Of a stretch of DNA of 64,000 bases, positions 15,338-24,792 are shown piece after piece. Origin of the DNA: Acidisoma sp. PAMC 29798. Lineage in GTDB: Bacteria; Pseudomonadota; Alphaproteobacteria; Acetobacterales; Acetobacteraceae. Made by a program: the position numbers and the translations under genes. The DNA lies in contig NZ_CP126994.1 of NCBI RefSeq assembly GCF_030252425.1, positions 3,467,001 to 3,531,000 on the forward strand, written 5' to 3'. A model generated the notes under the pieces. The model made no database searches. It was not told the origin of the DNA and saw only the letters and a list, made by a program, of their open reading frames with translations. Numbering within the stretch: the first letter of the stretch is position 1; each line of letters begins with the position of its first letter.

Positions 15338-17038
15338 TTAGAGTCTTTCGAGGAGCGCCTCACGATTGGACGTGTAAAGCGCGTCAATGGCCTGTTGCGC
15401 TGCCAACAATGCCTCGACATCAGTTTTCCGGCCCGTCAGGGCATCATGAACCTCATCCCCTAGAATACGCTCGACAGCGGGGTATTCGGGAATTGGCGGC
15501 CGCTGCCACGTGTCGAGCAGATTGAGCTGTGCGACACGCTCGACAAAATGAACGATCGGCGAGCTTTGCTGCATTTCGGGATCGGACGCGAGGCTGAAAC
15601 GCGGCAGGATCGGAAATCCGCTTTTGACATGGCTTCTGACGGCATCAGGCGAGTGCATCCAGGCGATGGCATCCACCGCCGTTTGCACGCGTGAGCTCGG
15701 AAGATTGGCCGGTATCGCGAGCACGAACCCGCCCACAGGTGCTACGCTGGCGCCTTCAGGCCCTGCGGGATGCGGGAGGTAATCGACCTGCCTGCGCACA
15801 CGGGAACGCGTGTCGTATTCGAATCGCGTCGCCCGCATGCTCCAGCAGTAGGACATGGCGGCATGGCCATCTAAGAACGTCTCCAGACTCGATTCCCAAT
15901 CGAGTTCCGTCACATCAGGCGGAGAAATCTCAGTCAGTCGGTGCATATAATTGAGAACTCGCAGGCCCTGCTTGATAGGAACGATCGGTCTCGCTTCCGC
16001 ACCTTCGGCGCCGCGGCTGACGAGATAGGCGCCGCAGCAACTCAGAAAGAACAGAAAGCTTGACGCGATCGGCATGCCCCGCGCCGCATTCCAGGCAATG
16101 CCGTACCGCCCCAGCGCCGGCGCATGGAGGGAACGGCCGGCTGCGATGACTTCGTCGAAGGTCCTCGGCGCTTGCAGACCGGCGGCCTGAAACAGATCGC
16201 GGCGAATGGCCAGAGTCTCGATCGTGCAATAGATGGGCACACCGTATTGCTTTCCGTGCCATTGCCCGCCCGGCCAGAACTGGTGATGAAAATCATCGGG
16301 CTTGATGCCGGCGGTGGCGAGTTCTTCCCCAATCGGTCTGATGAGACCGCGGCTGGCGAATTCCCCAACCCAGGGAAAATTGACGGCGATGACATCGTAT
16401 TCGGAAACGGATCGCGCGGCATTGGCCATTGCCAGTCGATACAGTTGCGGCAGGCGCACCAGTTCGAAGTCGCGGCGGGATCCGAAACTCGTCCTTAGGT
16501 CGGACCACATGTTTTGCAGAGCGATGAAGTAATTGTCTTCCGCCATCAGGAAGCGTAGGTCCAGGCGGCGGCCCTGTTGTTGCAGCAACCTGAGGGGCGG
16601 CCCCATGATTTCGCCAGACGGCATCCCGCCGAAATAGTAGCTGTCCGCCTCCTCGGTCTTTTCGCGATTACCGAAGGTCCGGGCCAGCAGCCCCTTGACC
16701 TCCCGCATATAGGTTTCGAAGGCGGTCGTGAGCGTCGGGCTCGGCTCCAAGGCAAAAGACCGCCCGGTATTGCCGCGCGGAGTCTTCAGAATCAGGCCGG
16801 CGCCGATGAGTTCCTCCACCTTGCGTTGCGCCGTCGTGTAGGGTGCATAGCCGGCCTGGGCGAGAGCGGAAATCGTCACCACCTCGCCGCGCAGGGTGCC
16901 GCGAATGAGGTGATTGACGATACGCCAGACAAGTTCAGGATCGCCGTAGGGAAAGAGCGTCGTCCAAGGCGTGCGGATATGGTCGAGGAATTCCAGGATC
17001 CGGATTGTCTCCAGCGCGTTGGTGCGGGCGCGGCCCAT
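15338..17038 (-). CDS. Winged-helix DNA-binding domain fused to a sugar-type solute-binding domain
   Basis: A 566-residue protein with no signal peptide. Residues about 10-105 look like a winged helix: ILEFLDHI, then VTISALAQAGYAPYTTAQRKVEELIGAGLI with a basic wing TPRGNTGRSFAL. After a linker rich in arginine, residues about 155-560 resemble a family 1 extracellular solute-binding protein: AEDNYFIALQ, YDVIAVNFPWVGEFASRGLIRPI, FHHQFWPGGQWHGKQYGVPIY, FDEVIAAGRSL and a long alpha-helical C-terminus. SgrR of Escherichia coli is a known precedent for a helix-turn-helix fused to a (different, family 5) binding domain. I infer a cytoplasmic one-component sensor of the operon's substrate. It lies inside the operon, eight bases after the 3-HIB-dehydrogenase-like gene. 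Confidence 0.78.
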   Translation of the reverse strand: MGRARTNALETIRILEFLDHIRTPWTTLFPYGDPELVWRIVNHLIRGTLRGEVVTISALAQAGYAPYTTAQRKVEELIGAGLILKTPRGNTGRSFALEPSPTLTTAFETYMREVKGLLARTFGNREKTEEADSYYFGGMPSGEIMGPPLRLLQQQGRRLDLRFLMAEDNYFIALQNMWSDLRTSFGSRRDFELVRLPQLYRLAMANAARSVSEYDVIAVNFPWVGEFASRGLIRPIGEELATAGIKPDDFHHQFWPGGQWHGKQYGVPIYCTIETLAIRRDLFQAAGLQAPRTFDEVIAAGRSLHAPALGRYGIAWNAARGMPIASSFLFFLSCCGAYLVSRGAEGAEARPIVPIKQGLRVLNYMHRLTEISPPDVTELDWESSLETFLDGHAAMSYCWSMRATRFEYDTRSRVRRQVDYLPHPAGPEGASVAPVGGFVLAIPANLPSSRVQTAVDAIAWMHSPDAVRSHVKSGFPILPRFSLASDPEMQQSSPIVHFVERVAQLNLLDTWQRPPIPEYPAVERILGDEVHDALTGRKTDVEALLAAQQAIDALYTSNREALLERL

Positions 17039-17046
17039 CGCCTGTT

Positions 17047-17973
17047 TCAGTCGGCTGCTGAGGACAGTAAGGGGGCAGACAATCCGGCCGATGCCTCATA
17101 TTGCTCCAGCAATACAAAGAAGTCCTGTTCCCCCGCGCCCTGAGCATAGGCCGCTTCGTATTGTTGCCGGATCAAGGCCACGAGATAGACCGGGATATGC
17201 TGCATGCGCGCGGTGTCGAGGACGAGGTCGAAGTCCTTGATCATCTGCGTGACCGTGAAGGCGGGCGTGAAATCGCGGCGTGACAGCATGTCACGCTTAT
17301 AGGCGATGAGCGGGGACGCGACGGCGCTTTCGCCGATGACCTCCAGCATCTGCGCGATATCGAGATTGCCCTTGCGCCCGAAGGTCAATGCCTCCGCCAG
17401 GATCGCCGAGGTGGATCCCACAAGCATGTTGATGGCGAGCTTGAGATAGCGCGCCTCTTCGCCGGCGCCGAGATAGAAGCGGCGTGTGGAGAAAGCCTCC
17501 AGCAAAGGCTCAATGCGGCGATACGCCGCTTCCGGTCCCGAGGCGAGAACCGTGAGCTTGGCCGTGACCGCCGTCGCTGTGCTGCCGGAGATCGGCGCCC
17601 GCAGATACTCGACACCGGCACCCGTGAGCGCTTTGGCGACCTCTTCCGACATGGCGGGAGACACGGTGCTGGTCTCGACGATGATCTGTCCACGACGCAG
17701 GCTGGAGAGGATGCCCTGCGCGCCGAGGATCAGCCCGCTCAGCGCCGCATCATGGGGCATGGAGATGAAGATGATCTCCGCCGACTGCACTACATGGCGG
17801 GCCGAGGCCGCAATGGCGCCGCCTTCCGCCCCGGCCTGCAGCATCGCGCTCGCCATGGTGTCGAAAACATCGACAGCATGTCCGGCCTTGATGAGATGCA
17901 GGCACATCGGCGCGCCCATTTTCCCCAGGCCGATCCAGCCGAGGCGCGGGTTGTCCGCTCGCGCGTCGGTCAT
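17047..17973 (-). CDS. 3-hydroxyisobutyrate-dehydrogenase-like NAD-binding oxidoreductase
   Basis: A 308-residue beta-hydroxyacid dehydrogenase. The N-terminal Rossmann motif is LGWIGLGKMGAPMCLHL; the substrate loop reads RAPISGSTATA, close to the family's P-V-S-G signature; the catalytic lysine is in LKLAINMLVG (about 176-185). The C-terminal helical domain contains FTPAFTVTQMIKDFDLVLDTA. Related enzymes include tartronate semialdehyde reductase and 3-hydroxyisobutyrate dehydrogenase. It overlaps the dioxygenase gene by four bases, so it belongs to this catabolic operon, where it may act on a hydroxy-acid or side product. Confidence 0.88.
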   Translation of the reverse strand: MTDARADNPRLGWIGLGKMGAPMCLHLIKAGHAVDVFDTMASAMLQAGAEGGAIAASARHVVQSAEIIFISMPHDAALSGLILGAQGILSSLRRGQIIVETSTVSPAMSEEVAKALTGAGVEYLRAPISGSTATAVTAKLTVLASGPEAAYRRIEPLLEAFSTRRFYLGAGEEARYLKLAINMLVGSTSAILAEALTFGRKGNLDIAQMLEVIGESAVASPLIAYKRDMLSRRDFTPAFTVTQMIKDFDLVLDTARMQHIPVYLVALIRQQYEAAYAQGAGEQDFFVLLEQYEASAGLSAPLLSSAAD

Positions 17974-18872
17974 TCTTGCGGTCCTTGCGAAAGCGTTGCG
18001 GCTTCGTGCTGCAGCCGGATGTCGGTATCGAGATACTTGAACGGCGCCTGCATACCCCGCGCGGCGGCCCGTTCGGCATCGGTCGAGGTGAGAACGTCGC
18101 GAATCAGCGCCTCCTTGACGCCGAACACGGCGTCACTGCTGAGATAGGGGTCGCCCGCGAGGAAGACATGTGTCGTCAACGCGTCATAGCCCTGGGCCGA
18201 GACGATGAAGTGGATATGCGCCGGTCGCATGGGATGACGCCCCAAAGCCGCGAGCATCTTGCCCACCGGCCCATCATTCGGAATTGGATAGGACGCGGGA
18301 ACGATGGTGCGAAACCAGAAGTGTCCGTCCGCACCGGTGCGGAACACACCGCGCAGATTCATGTCCGGCTGGCTGGGATCCTGCGTATCGTAGAAACCAT
18401 CTTCCGACGTCTGCCAAATATCGAGGACCGCGCCTTCGATCGGCACGCCCCGCTCATCGAGCACGCGGCCTTCGACCAGCAGAGGCTCCCCACGACCGTC
18501 GAGGGAGATGGTGCCGCCCATGTCCATTTCGGGCGCACCATCGACATGGAAGGGGCCAAGAACGGTTGACGGTGTCACGTCATCGAGCTTGCGATTGTTG
18601 ATAGCATCGACGAGCATCGACACACCGAGCGTATCGGACAGCAGAATGAACTCCTGCCGCCGATCGCTGGAGATCTGGCCCGTGGCGGTGAGGAAGGCGA
18701 TGGCGGCCATCCATTCCGCCGATGTGAGATCAAGCTCGCGCACCACCGCATGCAGATGAGGCACCAGCACCGCCATAATCTGCGTGAGGCGAGGCAGCGA
18801 GCACGCCTCGTTGCGGCCGAGCACGATGTCGGTGGCGGTCTCTTCGGTAAAGTCGCGGTCGAGCGCTCTCAT
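17970..18872 (-). CDS. Hydroxyquinol 1,2-dioxygenase (intradiol type)
   Basis: A 300-residue non-heme iron enzyme that opens the ring of 1,2,4-trihydroxybenzene to maleylacetate. It has the N-terminal helical dimerisation domain (about 1-100) and then the intradiol fold: TPSTVLGPFHVDGAPEM, VLDIWQTSEDGFYDTQDPSQPDMNLRGVFRTGADGHFWFRT, SYPIPNDGPVG and HPMRPAHIHF. The two tyrosines and two histidines that bind iron(III) are all visible. Sequence length and the SYPIPNDGPVG segment fit hydroxyquinol rather than catechol dioxygenases, and the adjacent maleylacetate reductase gene agrees. It overlaps genes on both sides by four bases. Confidence 0.92.
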   Translation of the reverse strand: MRALDRDFTEETATDIVLGRNEACSLPRLTQIMAVLVPHLHAVVRELDLTSAEWMAAIAFLTATGQISSDRRQEFILLSDTLGVSMLVDAINNRKLDDVTPSTVLGPFHVDGAPEMDMGGTISLDGRGEPLLVEGRVLDERGVPIEGAVLDIWQTSEDGFYDTQDPSQPDMNLRGVFRTGADGHFWFRTIVPASYPIPNDGPVGKMLAALGRHPMRPAHIHFIVSAQGYDALTTHVFLAGDPYLSSDAVFGVKEALIRDVLTSTDAERAAARGMQAPFKYLDTDIRLQHEAATLSQGPQE

Positions 18873-19957
18873 GCGGCGACGCCCCGCTGGCTGACGGTAT
18901 GCGGACGCGTGCCATGAAAGGCATCGTCGAGCAAACCGCGAATGGCGCCGCGCTCCAGCGGCCTCGGATTGGGATAGGGCCGTGCGGTCGCGAGATCCGC
19001 CGCCCGATCGAGGTCGCTTTCCTTCATGCCGAGCTGTGCCAAAGTGATCGGCGCGCCGAGCGTATTCGCAAGATCGTAGAGGCCGCCTGCCGCGTCCGAT
19101 ACACCGAGGGCGCGTGCCACACGGCTCATCGCTTCCGGTGCAGCTGCGGCATTATAGGCCACCGCATGCGGCAGAATAACCGTATGGGTTTCGGCATGGG
19201 GAAGGCCGAAGGACCCGCCGAGCACATGGCAAAGCTTGTGATGCAGCGCCATGCCCACACTGCCGAGCACCACACCGCAAAGCCAGGCACCATACTGCGC
19301 CTTCGACCGCGCTTCGATGTCACGGGGGTTTTTGACGATGATGGGCAGAGCGCTTGCAAGAGCCGCGATCGCCTCTTCCGCCATCAGGGAGATGATCGGG
19401 TTGCCGGCCTCGGCATAGAGCCCTTCCACTGCATGGGCGATGGCGTTCATGCCACTCGTGGCACTGAGACTGACGGGAAGGCTCAGCGTCAGCGTGACGT
19501 CATACAGCGTCGTTTCGGGTAGAACCTTGAGGGTTCGCTGCGTGACCTTCTCGCCGTCGCGCGTTTCGCCGAGGATGGGCGTCATTTCCGAGCCCGCATA
19601 GGTGGTGGGAATGACGATCTGCGGCAGATCGGTGCGCAGGGCGATGGCCTTGCCGAGGCCGATGGTGGAGCCGCCACCGATTGAGACGACGCCATCGACC
19701 GCCGCCGACCGCACGAGTTCCAGGGCCGCTTCGGTCACGTCATTGGGCGTGTGCATCGTAGCCCGTGAAAACACCCCCACGCTCACCGAGCCGAGCAAGG
19801 CGGCGATGGTATTGGCCTGGGAAACCTGTTCGGGCGTTGACAGCACCAACGCCCGTTTCATGCCAAGCCGATCAGCTTCGGCGGCCACGTGCGAGACGGC
19901 ACCTTCCTCGAAGATGACGCGCATCGGTAGCGCCTCATAGGCGAACGGCCTGAACAT
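18869..19957 (-). CDS. Maleylacetate reductase
   Basis: A 362-residue iron-type alcohol-dehydrogenase family protein that reduces maleylacetate to 3-oxoadipate with NAD(P)H. Conserved segments are VSIGGGSTIGLGKAIAL, IPTTYAGSEMTPILGETRDGEKVT, GMNAIAHAVEGLYA, MALHHKLCHVLGGSFGLPHAETHTVILPHAVAYNAA and the C-terminal RPYPNPRPLERGAIRGLLDDAFHGTRP, which is specific to this reductase group. The ATG at 19957 has GGAGG at eight bases. It is the first gene of the leftward operon and divides a 217-base intergenic region with the rightward importer operon. Confidence 0.93.
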   Translation of the reverse strand: MFRPFAYEALPMRVIFEEGAVSHVAAEADRLGMKRALVLSTPEQVSQANTIAALLGSVSVGVFSRATMHTPNDVTEAALELVRSAAVDGVVSIGGGSTIGLGKAIALRTDLPQIVIPTTYAGSEMTPILGETRDGEKVTQRTLKVLPETTLYDVTLTLSLPVSLSATSGMNAIAHAVEGLYAEAGNPIISLMAEEAIAALASALPIIVKNPRDIEARSKAQYGAWLCGVVLGSVGMALHHKLCHVLGGSFGLPHAETHTVILPHAVAYNAAAAPEAMSRVARALGVSDAAGGLYDLANTLGAPITLAQLGMKESDLDRAADLATARPYPNPRPLERGAIRGLLDDAFHGTRPHTVSQRGVAA

Positions 19958-20073
19958 CGGTGCTTCCTCCAGCCCTTTATCGGTCAGTCTTGTTCGCGGT
20001 TGCACAATGGCGCCGCGTTCCAACTCTTACGCCAAGTCTACCCCCAGGCGCACCCATGGCGAGAGTCAAAATA

Positions 20074-20084
20074 TCCAAATTGGA
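20074..20084 (+). promoter_or_regulatory. Palindrome TCCAAATTGGA in the divergent promoter region
   Basis: An 11-base near-perfect palindrome in an AT-rich patch between maleylacetate reductase and the solute-binding protein gene. It is well placed to serve as an operator for both operons, perhaps for the winged-helix fusion protein; this is inference from position only. Confidence 0.35.
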
Positions 20085-20174
20085 CAAAATCGCAGTTTTC
20101 ATTTTCCGGGGGCTTCATACACTTGAATCAACAAGAACCAGCTGCATTGGATGGCTGGTAAAAGGGAGGACGTA

Positions 20175-21311
20175 ATGCGGAACAGCCTCAAGTCCGTGCT
20201 ATTTGGCATGGTTGCCTTAAGCACCCTCAGTGTGCCCGCTTTCGCCGATGGTTACACCGGCGCGCCGCGCACCATGCTCTTCAATCCGGCCCTGACGACC
20301 TGTCTGCGCGATACGGCGAAATACAAGAAAGCGCCGCCGTATACGATCGGCTTCTCGAATGCCGGCCTGGGTGACAGTTGGCGCGTCGTGATGCTCGATG
20401 AAATCAAGCAAGGTGCCGAGGATCACAAGGACAAGATTGCCAAACTGATCATCACCGATGCCGGGCATGATGACTCAAAGCAAGTGTCCGATGTGCAGGA
20501 CTTGGTGTCCCAGGGCGTCGATCTTCTCATCGTCAGCGCGAATACTGAAAAAGCGCTCGACCCCGTGGTGACGCGCGCCATGCGCAAGGGCATTCCGGTC
20601 ATCATGCTCGATCGCCGCATCTCCTCCGACAACTTCGTGACCTATGTGAACGCATCCGATCCGATGATGGGGCGGCTGTGGGCGCAGTGGATCGTGGAGA
20701 AGCTGCATGGCCACGGCAATATCGTGTTGCTCGGCGGCCAGGCAGGATCGAGCCCGAATGAGAATCGCATGGGCCCGGCGAAGGAAATCTTCGCCCAGTA
20801 TCCGGACATCCATATTCTCGACACAGTCTATTCCGATTGGAGCCCGGTGAAGGCCAAGCAGGTGATGCAGGCCGTCATTGCCAAATACGGCCACAAGATC
20901 GATGCGGTCTGGTCTGCGCATGGTTTGCAGGTTCCGGGCTCGATCGAGGCCTTTGTCGAAGCCGGTTTCAAGCCGGGTGAAATCCCGATGCATACCACCG
21001 CCGATATCAATGGCGCCTTGCAGGACGCCCTGAAATATCATGTGCCCATGCTGGAGATCGGCGACCCACCGGCCCAGGGCCGCCTCGCCATCGACGTGGC
21101 GATCAAGGTGCTGTCCGGCACGACCGTTCCTTGTGTGGTGACGGTGAATTCCCAGATCGGCCTGACAGATGGTGACGAAACACCCTCGGTTCACGCCGAT
21201 CGCGCGATCAAGGATATGGTGGTGCCGAACGGCCCGCCCGATCTGCTGATCACCAACGACCTCGGGCCAACCTACAACCCAGCGACAGCGCATATTCAGT
21301 ATCCGCACTAG
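20175..21311 (+). CDS. Ribose-type ABC transporter periplasmic binding protein
   Basis: A 378-residue protein with a signal peptide (about 1-24, ending VPAFADG) and the type I periplasmic-binding fold: YTIGFSNAGLGDSWRVVMLDEIKQGAED, VQDLVSQGVDLLIVSANTEKALDPVVTRAMRKGIPVIMLDRRI, GRLWAQWI and the C-terminal PMLEIGDPPAQGRLAIDVAIKVL. The ATG at 20175 has a strong GGGAGGA seven bases away; the open frame extends to 20151 but that part would break the signal peptide. It is longer than RbsB and has a C-terminal extension. It is the first gene of an import operon; the ligand is unknown. Confidence 0.92.
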   Translation: MRNSLKSVLFGMVALSTLSVPAFADGYTGAPRTMLFNPALTTCLRDTAKYKKAPPYTIGFSNAGLGDSWRVVMLDEIKQGAEDHKDKIAKLIITDAGHDDSKQVSDVQDLVSQGVDLLIVSANTEKALDPVVTRAMRKGIPVIMLDRRISSDNFVTYVNASDPMMGRLWAQWIVEKLHGHGNIVLLGGQAGSSPNENRMGPAKEIFAQYPDIHILDTVYSDWSPVKAKQVMQAVIAKYGHKIDAVWSAHGLQVPGSIEAFVEAGFKPGEIPMHTTADINGALQDALKYHVPMLEIGDPPAQGRLAIDVAIKVLSGTTVPCVVTVNSQIGLTDGDETPSVHADRAIKDMVVPNGPPDLLITNDLGPTYNPATAHIQYPH

Positions 21312-21326
21312 AGCTGGGAGGTTCGC

Positions 21327-22801
21327 GTGCTCTCCGTCACCGGCATCAGCAAGCGTTTCCCTGGCGTCCAAGCGCTCTCCGATCTTTCGTTGGAGGTGGC
21401 CGCTGGGGAAATTCATGCCTTGGTTGGAGAGAACGGCGCCGGCAAATCGACCCTGACCAAGATCATCGCGGGGGTACAACCCCCCGATGAAGGCGAGATC
21501 AGGCTCGATGGTCGTGTTGTCAAATGGCGTGGGCCGGCGGATGCGAAGGTCGCCGGCATCCATGTCATCTACCAGGAATTCGTGTTGTTTCCGCACCTTA
21601 CGGTGGCGGAGAACATCTTTATCGGCCAAGCTCCACGCAGCCGGATCGGCTTTCTCGATGGGCGCCGCGCGGTCACCGCCGCGCGCGAGGTGCTCGGCCG
21701 CATGGGCGTTTCGATCGACCCACGACGCTTGATCGATAGCCTGACGGTGGCCGATCAGCAGATGGTCGAAATCGCCAAGGCGCTTGTCCATCGGCCAAAG
21801 GTTCTCATTCTCGATGAACCGACGGCGGTAATCGCAGGGCAGGAGGTGGTGCTGCTGTTCGAGCGGCTGCGCCGGCTGCGCGATGAAGGCGTCGCCATCA
21901 TCTACATCTCCCACCGATTGGAGGAGATATTCCAGCTCTGCGACCGGCTGACCGTGGTGAAGGATGGTCGCCTCGTCGGCAGCAAGCCAGTGTCCGAAGT
22001 GACGCGGCAAGACCTCATCACCATGATGGTCGGCCGCGATCTCAGCCATCTCTTTCCACCGAAGCTTTCGCCCACGGCGGCGCAGAGGGACGAGACGGAG
22101 GTTTTGAGCGCGGAGGGTATCGTTGTCGCACCGCGCGTGCGCGGCGCGGGCCTCAAGCTCCAGGCGGGCGTCATCACCGGCCTCGCGGGCCTTGTCGGCG
22201 CTGGCCGGTCCGAACTCGCCATGGCGATCTTTGGCGGCACGAAGATGGAAGCCGGGTCGGTTACGGTCGGCGGACGCACCTTCACCAGCATGACCCCGGC
22301 CATCGCCATCGCGATGGGCATCGGTTTCGTCACGGAAGATCGCAAGAGCGAAGGTCTCGCCATGCTTTTGGACGTCGGCGCCAATATCACCGCCTCGTCC
22401 CTCGATAGCCTCCGGCGTGGCCCTTTCCTTGACCGCGCAAAGGAAGCGGCGATGTCGGAGGAGGATATCGCCAATTACCGCATCGCCTGCCGTGGCCCGT
22501 CCAATCCCGTGGCGACAATGTCGGGCGGGCACGCACCTGCCACCGCGTTCTCATCCTGGATGAGCCGACGCGTGGCGTCGATGTGGGCGCACGCACGGAA
22601 ATCTATCGCATTATGCGCGACCTGGCGGCGCGTGGGATCGCCATCCTCATGATCAGTTCCGAATTGCCGGAAGTGATCGGCATGTCCGACCGAGTTTATG
22701 TCATGCGGGAGGGCCGGATCAGTGGCTTGCTCCAAGGCCAGGACATGACGGAGGAAGCAGTGATGGAACTTGCGACCCATCACGCCCTCGCGGCCGAATA
22801 A
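21327..22801 (+). pseudogene. Ribose-type ABC transporter ATPase gene with internal deletion and frameshift
   Basis: The first ABC domain is intact: Walker A GENGAGKSTLTK (about residues 36-47), the usual degenerate signature TVADQQMVEIAKAL and Walker [11 protein letters not shown]. The second domain runs normally to MSGG (ending near 22529). At that point about 31-34 bases are missing compared with the usual N-Q-Q-K-V-x-L-A-R-W-L stretch, and the rest, [23 protein letters not shown] to the end at 22801, is in another frame. The frame from the GTG at 21327 instead ends at 22652 with unrelated sequence. The GTG has GGGAGG upstream. The transporter is probably inactive unless another ATPase substitutes; an assembly error is the alternative. 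Confidence 0.8.
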
Positions 22802-22810
22802 GGAGGCGAT

Positions 22811-23788
22811 GTGAGCAACACGACCCAAACGGGCGGGACGCGGTTCGCGGCCCTGCGGCCATCCTCCCATACCGTTCGACTGGCCTTGGTGGTCTTGTTC
22901 ATCATCGTGCTCATTGTCGTGGGCTCGACCATCACGGACCGCTTTGCCCGTGGTGAGAACTTCCTCAATATCTATGAGCAATCCACCGATCTGGCTTTGG
23001 TCTCGCTTGGACAGACATTGACGATCCTGACCGGGGGCATCGATCTGTCCGTGGGTTCGATGATCAGCCTGCTGTCGACTCTGACATCGGGCCTGATCAA
23101 CAGTGACCAGTCGATGGTCTTGCCGGTCTGCGCCGGCATCATTCTGCTCGGCCTTGTCATCGGTGCCATCAACGGTCTTGGCGTCGTCTTCCTCAAAATC
23201 CATCCCCTGATCGTGACACTCGGCATGGGCGCGGTGTTGCAAGGCGCGGTCTTGCTCTATGCGCGTGGGCCGGCCGGCGGCACGCCGGATGGGTTCGATT
23301 TGCTGGCCTATGGCCGCGTTTATGACATATCGGTCGGCGCGACGATCACCATCGTGCTCTACCTCATCGTGGCAGTCTTGATGCGCAAGACAGCGACGGG
23401 CCGCGCCATCTATGCGGTGGGGGACGAGCCGGCTGCCGCCGTTCTTCTGGGCCTGCCCGTGCGGCGCGTGACGGTGCTGGTCTATGCCCTGTCGGGCTTC
23501 TTCTGCGCCCTGACGGCGATCTACCTTGTGTCGCGCTTCGGCACCGGCCAGCCCTATGCGGGCCAATATTACACGCTGCAATCGGTCACGCCCGTCGTGG
23601 TCGGTGGCACCTTGTTGAGCGGTGGGCGCGGTGGCGTCATCGGCACGCTGCTCGGTGCTTATCTTCTGGCCGTTCTGAACAATCTGTTGAACTTCATGCA
23701 TGTTTCGACGCAGATACAGCTCATCGCCCAAGGCCTGATCATCATGGCCGCCGTCTCTGCCTACGTCGAACGCAAGAAGGTGGCGTGA
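22811..23788 (+). CDS. Ribose-type ABC transporter permease
   Basis: A 325-residue inner-membrane permease with about eight to ten membrane helices. LVSLGQTLTILTGGIDLSVGSMISLLS and VVVGGTLLSGGRGGVIGTLLGAYLL are the family signatures of the RbsC/BPD-type 2 permeases. The GTG start has AAGGAGG six bases upstream, nine bases after the ATPase stop. It pairs with the next permease, giving a heterodimeric channel, unlike the homodimeric ribose permease. Confidence 0.9.
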   Translation: MSNTTQTGGTRFAALRPSSHTVRLALVVLFIIVLIVVGSTITDRFARGENFLNIYEQSTDLALVSLGQTLTILTGGIDLSVGSMISLLSTLTSGLINSDQSMVLPVCAGIILLGLVIGAINGLGVVFLKIHPLIVTLGMGAVLQGAVLLYARGPAGGTPDGFDLLAYGRVYDISVGATITIVLYLIVAVLMRKTATGRAIYAVGDEPAAAVLLGLPVRRVTVLVYALSGFFCALTAIYLVSRFGTGQPYAGQYYTLQSVTPVVVGGTLLSGGRGGVIGTLLGAYLLAVLNNLLNFMHVSTQIQLIAQGLIIMAAVSAYVERKKVA

Positions 23789-23790
23789 CG

Positions 23791-24765
23791 ATGGATCAGG
23801 TGCTGCCGACCACCACCCGGAATGCCGTTTCCAAACGCAATGGCGGGGAGCTTCGCGCCCTCGCCGGCCGTTGGGGCATCTATGTCTTCCTCGTGTTTTT
23901 CATCATTCTGGCCGGCATCCTCGCCCCGTCGTTTTTGCACCCGGATAATCTGTCCAATCTTGTCATCCAGCTTGTGCCGCTGGCGCTTGTGGCGGTTGGC
24001 CAGTCCCTGGTCATCTTGGTGCGCGGCCTTGATCTCTCCGTCTCCTCCGTCATGGCGACGGCGGCCGTGGTCGGCACCAGCTTCGCCGGTACGGCCCATC
24101 CCGAGCTTCCGACCATCGTCGTCGCCATCATCATCGGCGGCCTGACGGGCGTCGTGAACGGTTTGCTGGTCACCAAGCGCCAGGTCTCCCCCTTCCTTGC
24201 GACACTCGCGAGCATGATCGTGCTCCAGGGCCTGCGCTTCGCCTGGACGCATGGCGCGCCGACCGGCGCCATGCCGCCTTTCTTTCGCGTCATCGGCACC
24301 GGCCGCTGGCATGAACTGCCGGTCAACCTTCTGGTTCTGATCCCCATCGTGGTGATTGTCGGCATCGTCGTGCATCGCACGGTGCTTGGCCGGAAACTCT
24401 ATATCACCGGCGGCAATCCCGTAACGGCCCGTCTGCTGGGCTACAGGGTGACTAGCATCACCATCGGGGCCTATGTCGCGTCCGGCGTTCTCGCCGCCAT
24501 CGCGGGCCTCGTGCTGGGCGGCTATTCGGAGATCGTCGACAATTCGGTCGGCGAGGGCTTCGAGCTTGATAGCATCGTCGCCGCCGTCATCGGTGGTTTC
24601 GCGCTATCGGGCGGACGCGGCACCGTGCCCGGTGCGCTCGCGGGCGCGGCCGTGTTGGTCTTGGTGTCCAACATCGTGCTTCTTGTAGGGCTGCCGATCC
24701 AATTCCAGATCATCCTCAAGGGACTCGTCATCGTCCTGGCGGCCGCCTGCTATCGCACCCGATAG
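23791..24765 (+). CDS. Second ribose-type ABC transporter permease
   Basis: A permease of about 324 residues with the family motifs VAVGQSLVILVRGLDLSVSSVMA and VIGGFALSGGRGTVPGALAGAAVLV. Start choice: ATG at 23791 lies ten bases after AAGG; a GTG at 23785 would overlap the upstream stop by four bases but is only four bases from the same site. It forms the membrane channel with the preceding permease. The operon continues into metabolic genes after 27 bases. Confidence 0.9.
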   Translation: MDQVLPTTTRNAVSKRNGGELRALAGRWGIYVFLVFFIILAGILAPSFLHPDNLSNLVIQLVPLALVAVGQSLVILVRGLDLSVSSVMATAAVVGTSFAGTAHPELPTIVVAIIIGGLTGVVNGLLVTKRQVSPFLATLASMIVLQGLRFAWTHGAPTGAMPPFFRVIGTGRWHELPVNLLVLIPIVVIVGIVVHRTVLGRKLYITGGNPVTARLLGYRVTSITIGAYVASGVLAAIAGLVLGGYSEIVDNSVGEGFELDSIVAAVIGGFALSGGRGTVPGALAGAAVLVLVSNIVLLVGLPIQFQIILKGLVIVLAAACYRTR

Positions 24766-24792
24766 AACCATCGCATCGAAAGTAGTCTGACC

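Noticed and set aside
20475-22532. A 685-codon open frame on the minus strand opposite the binding protein and ATPase genes
   Set aside because: It mirrors well conserved transporter genes on the plus strand; histidine- and aspartate-rich composition with no domain is typical of antisense frames in high-GC coding DNA.
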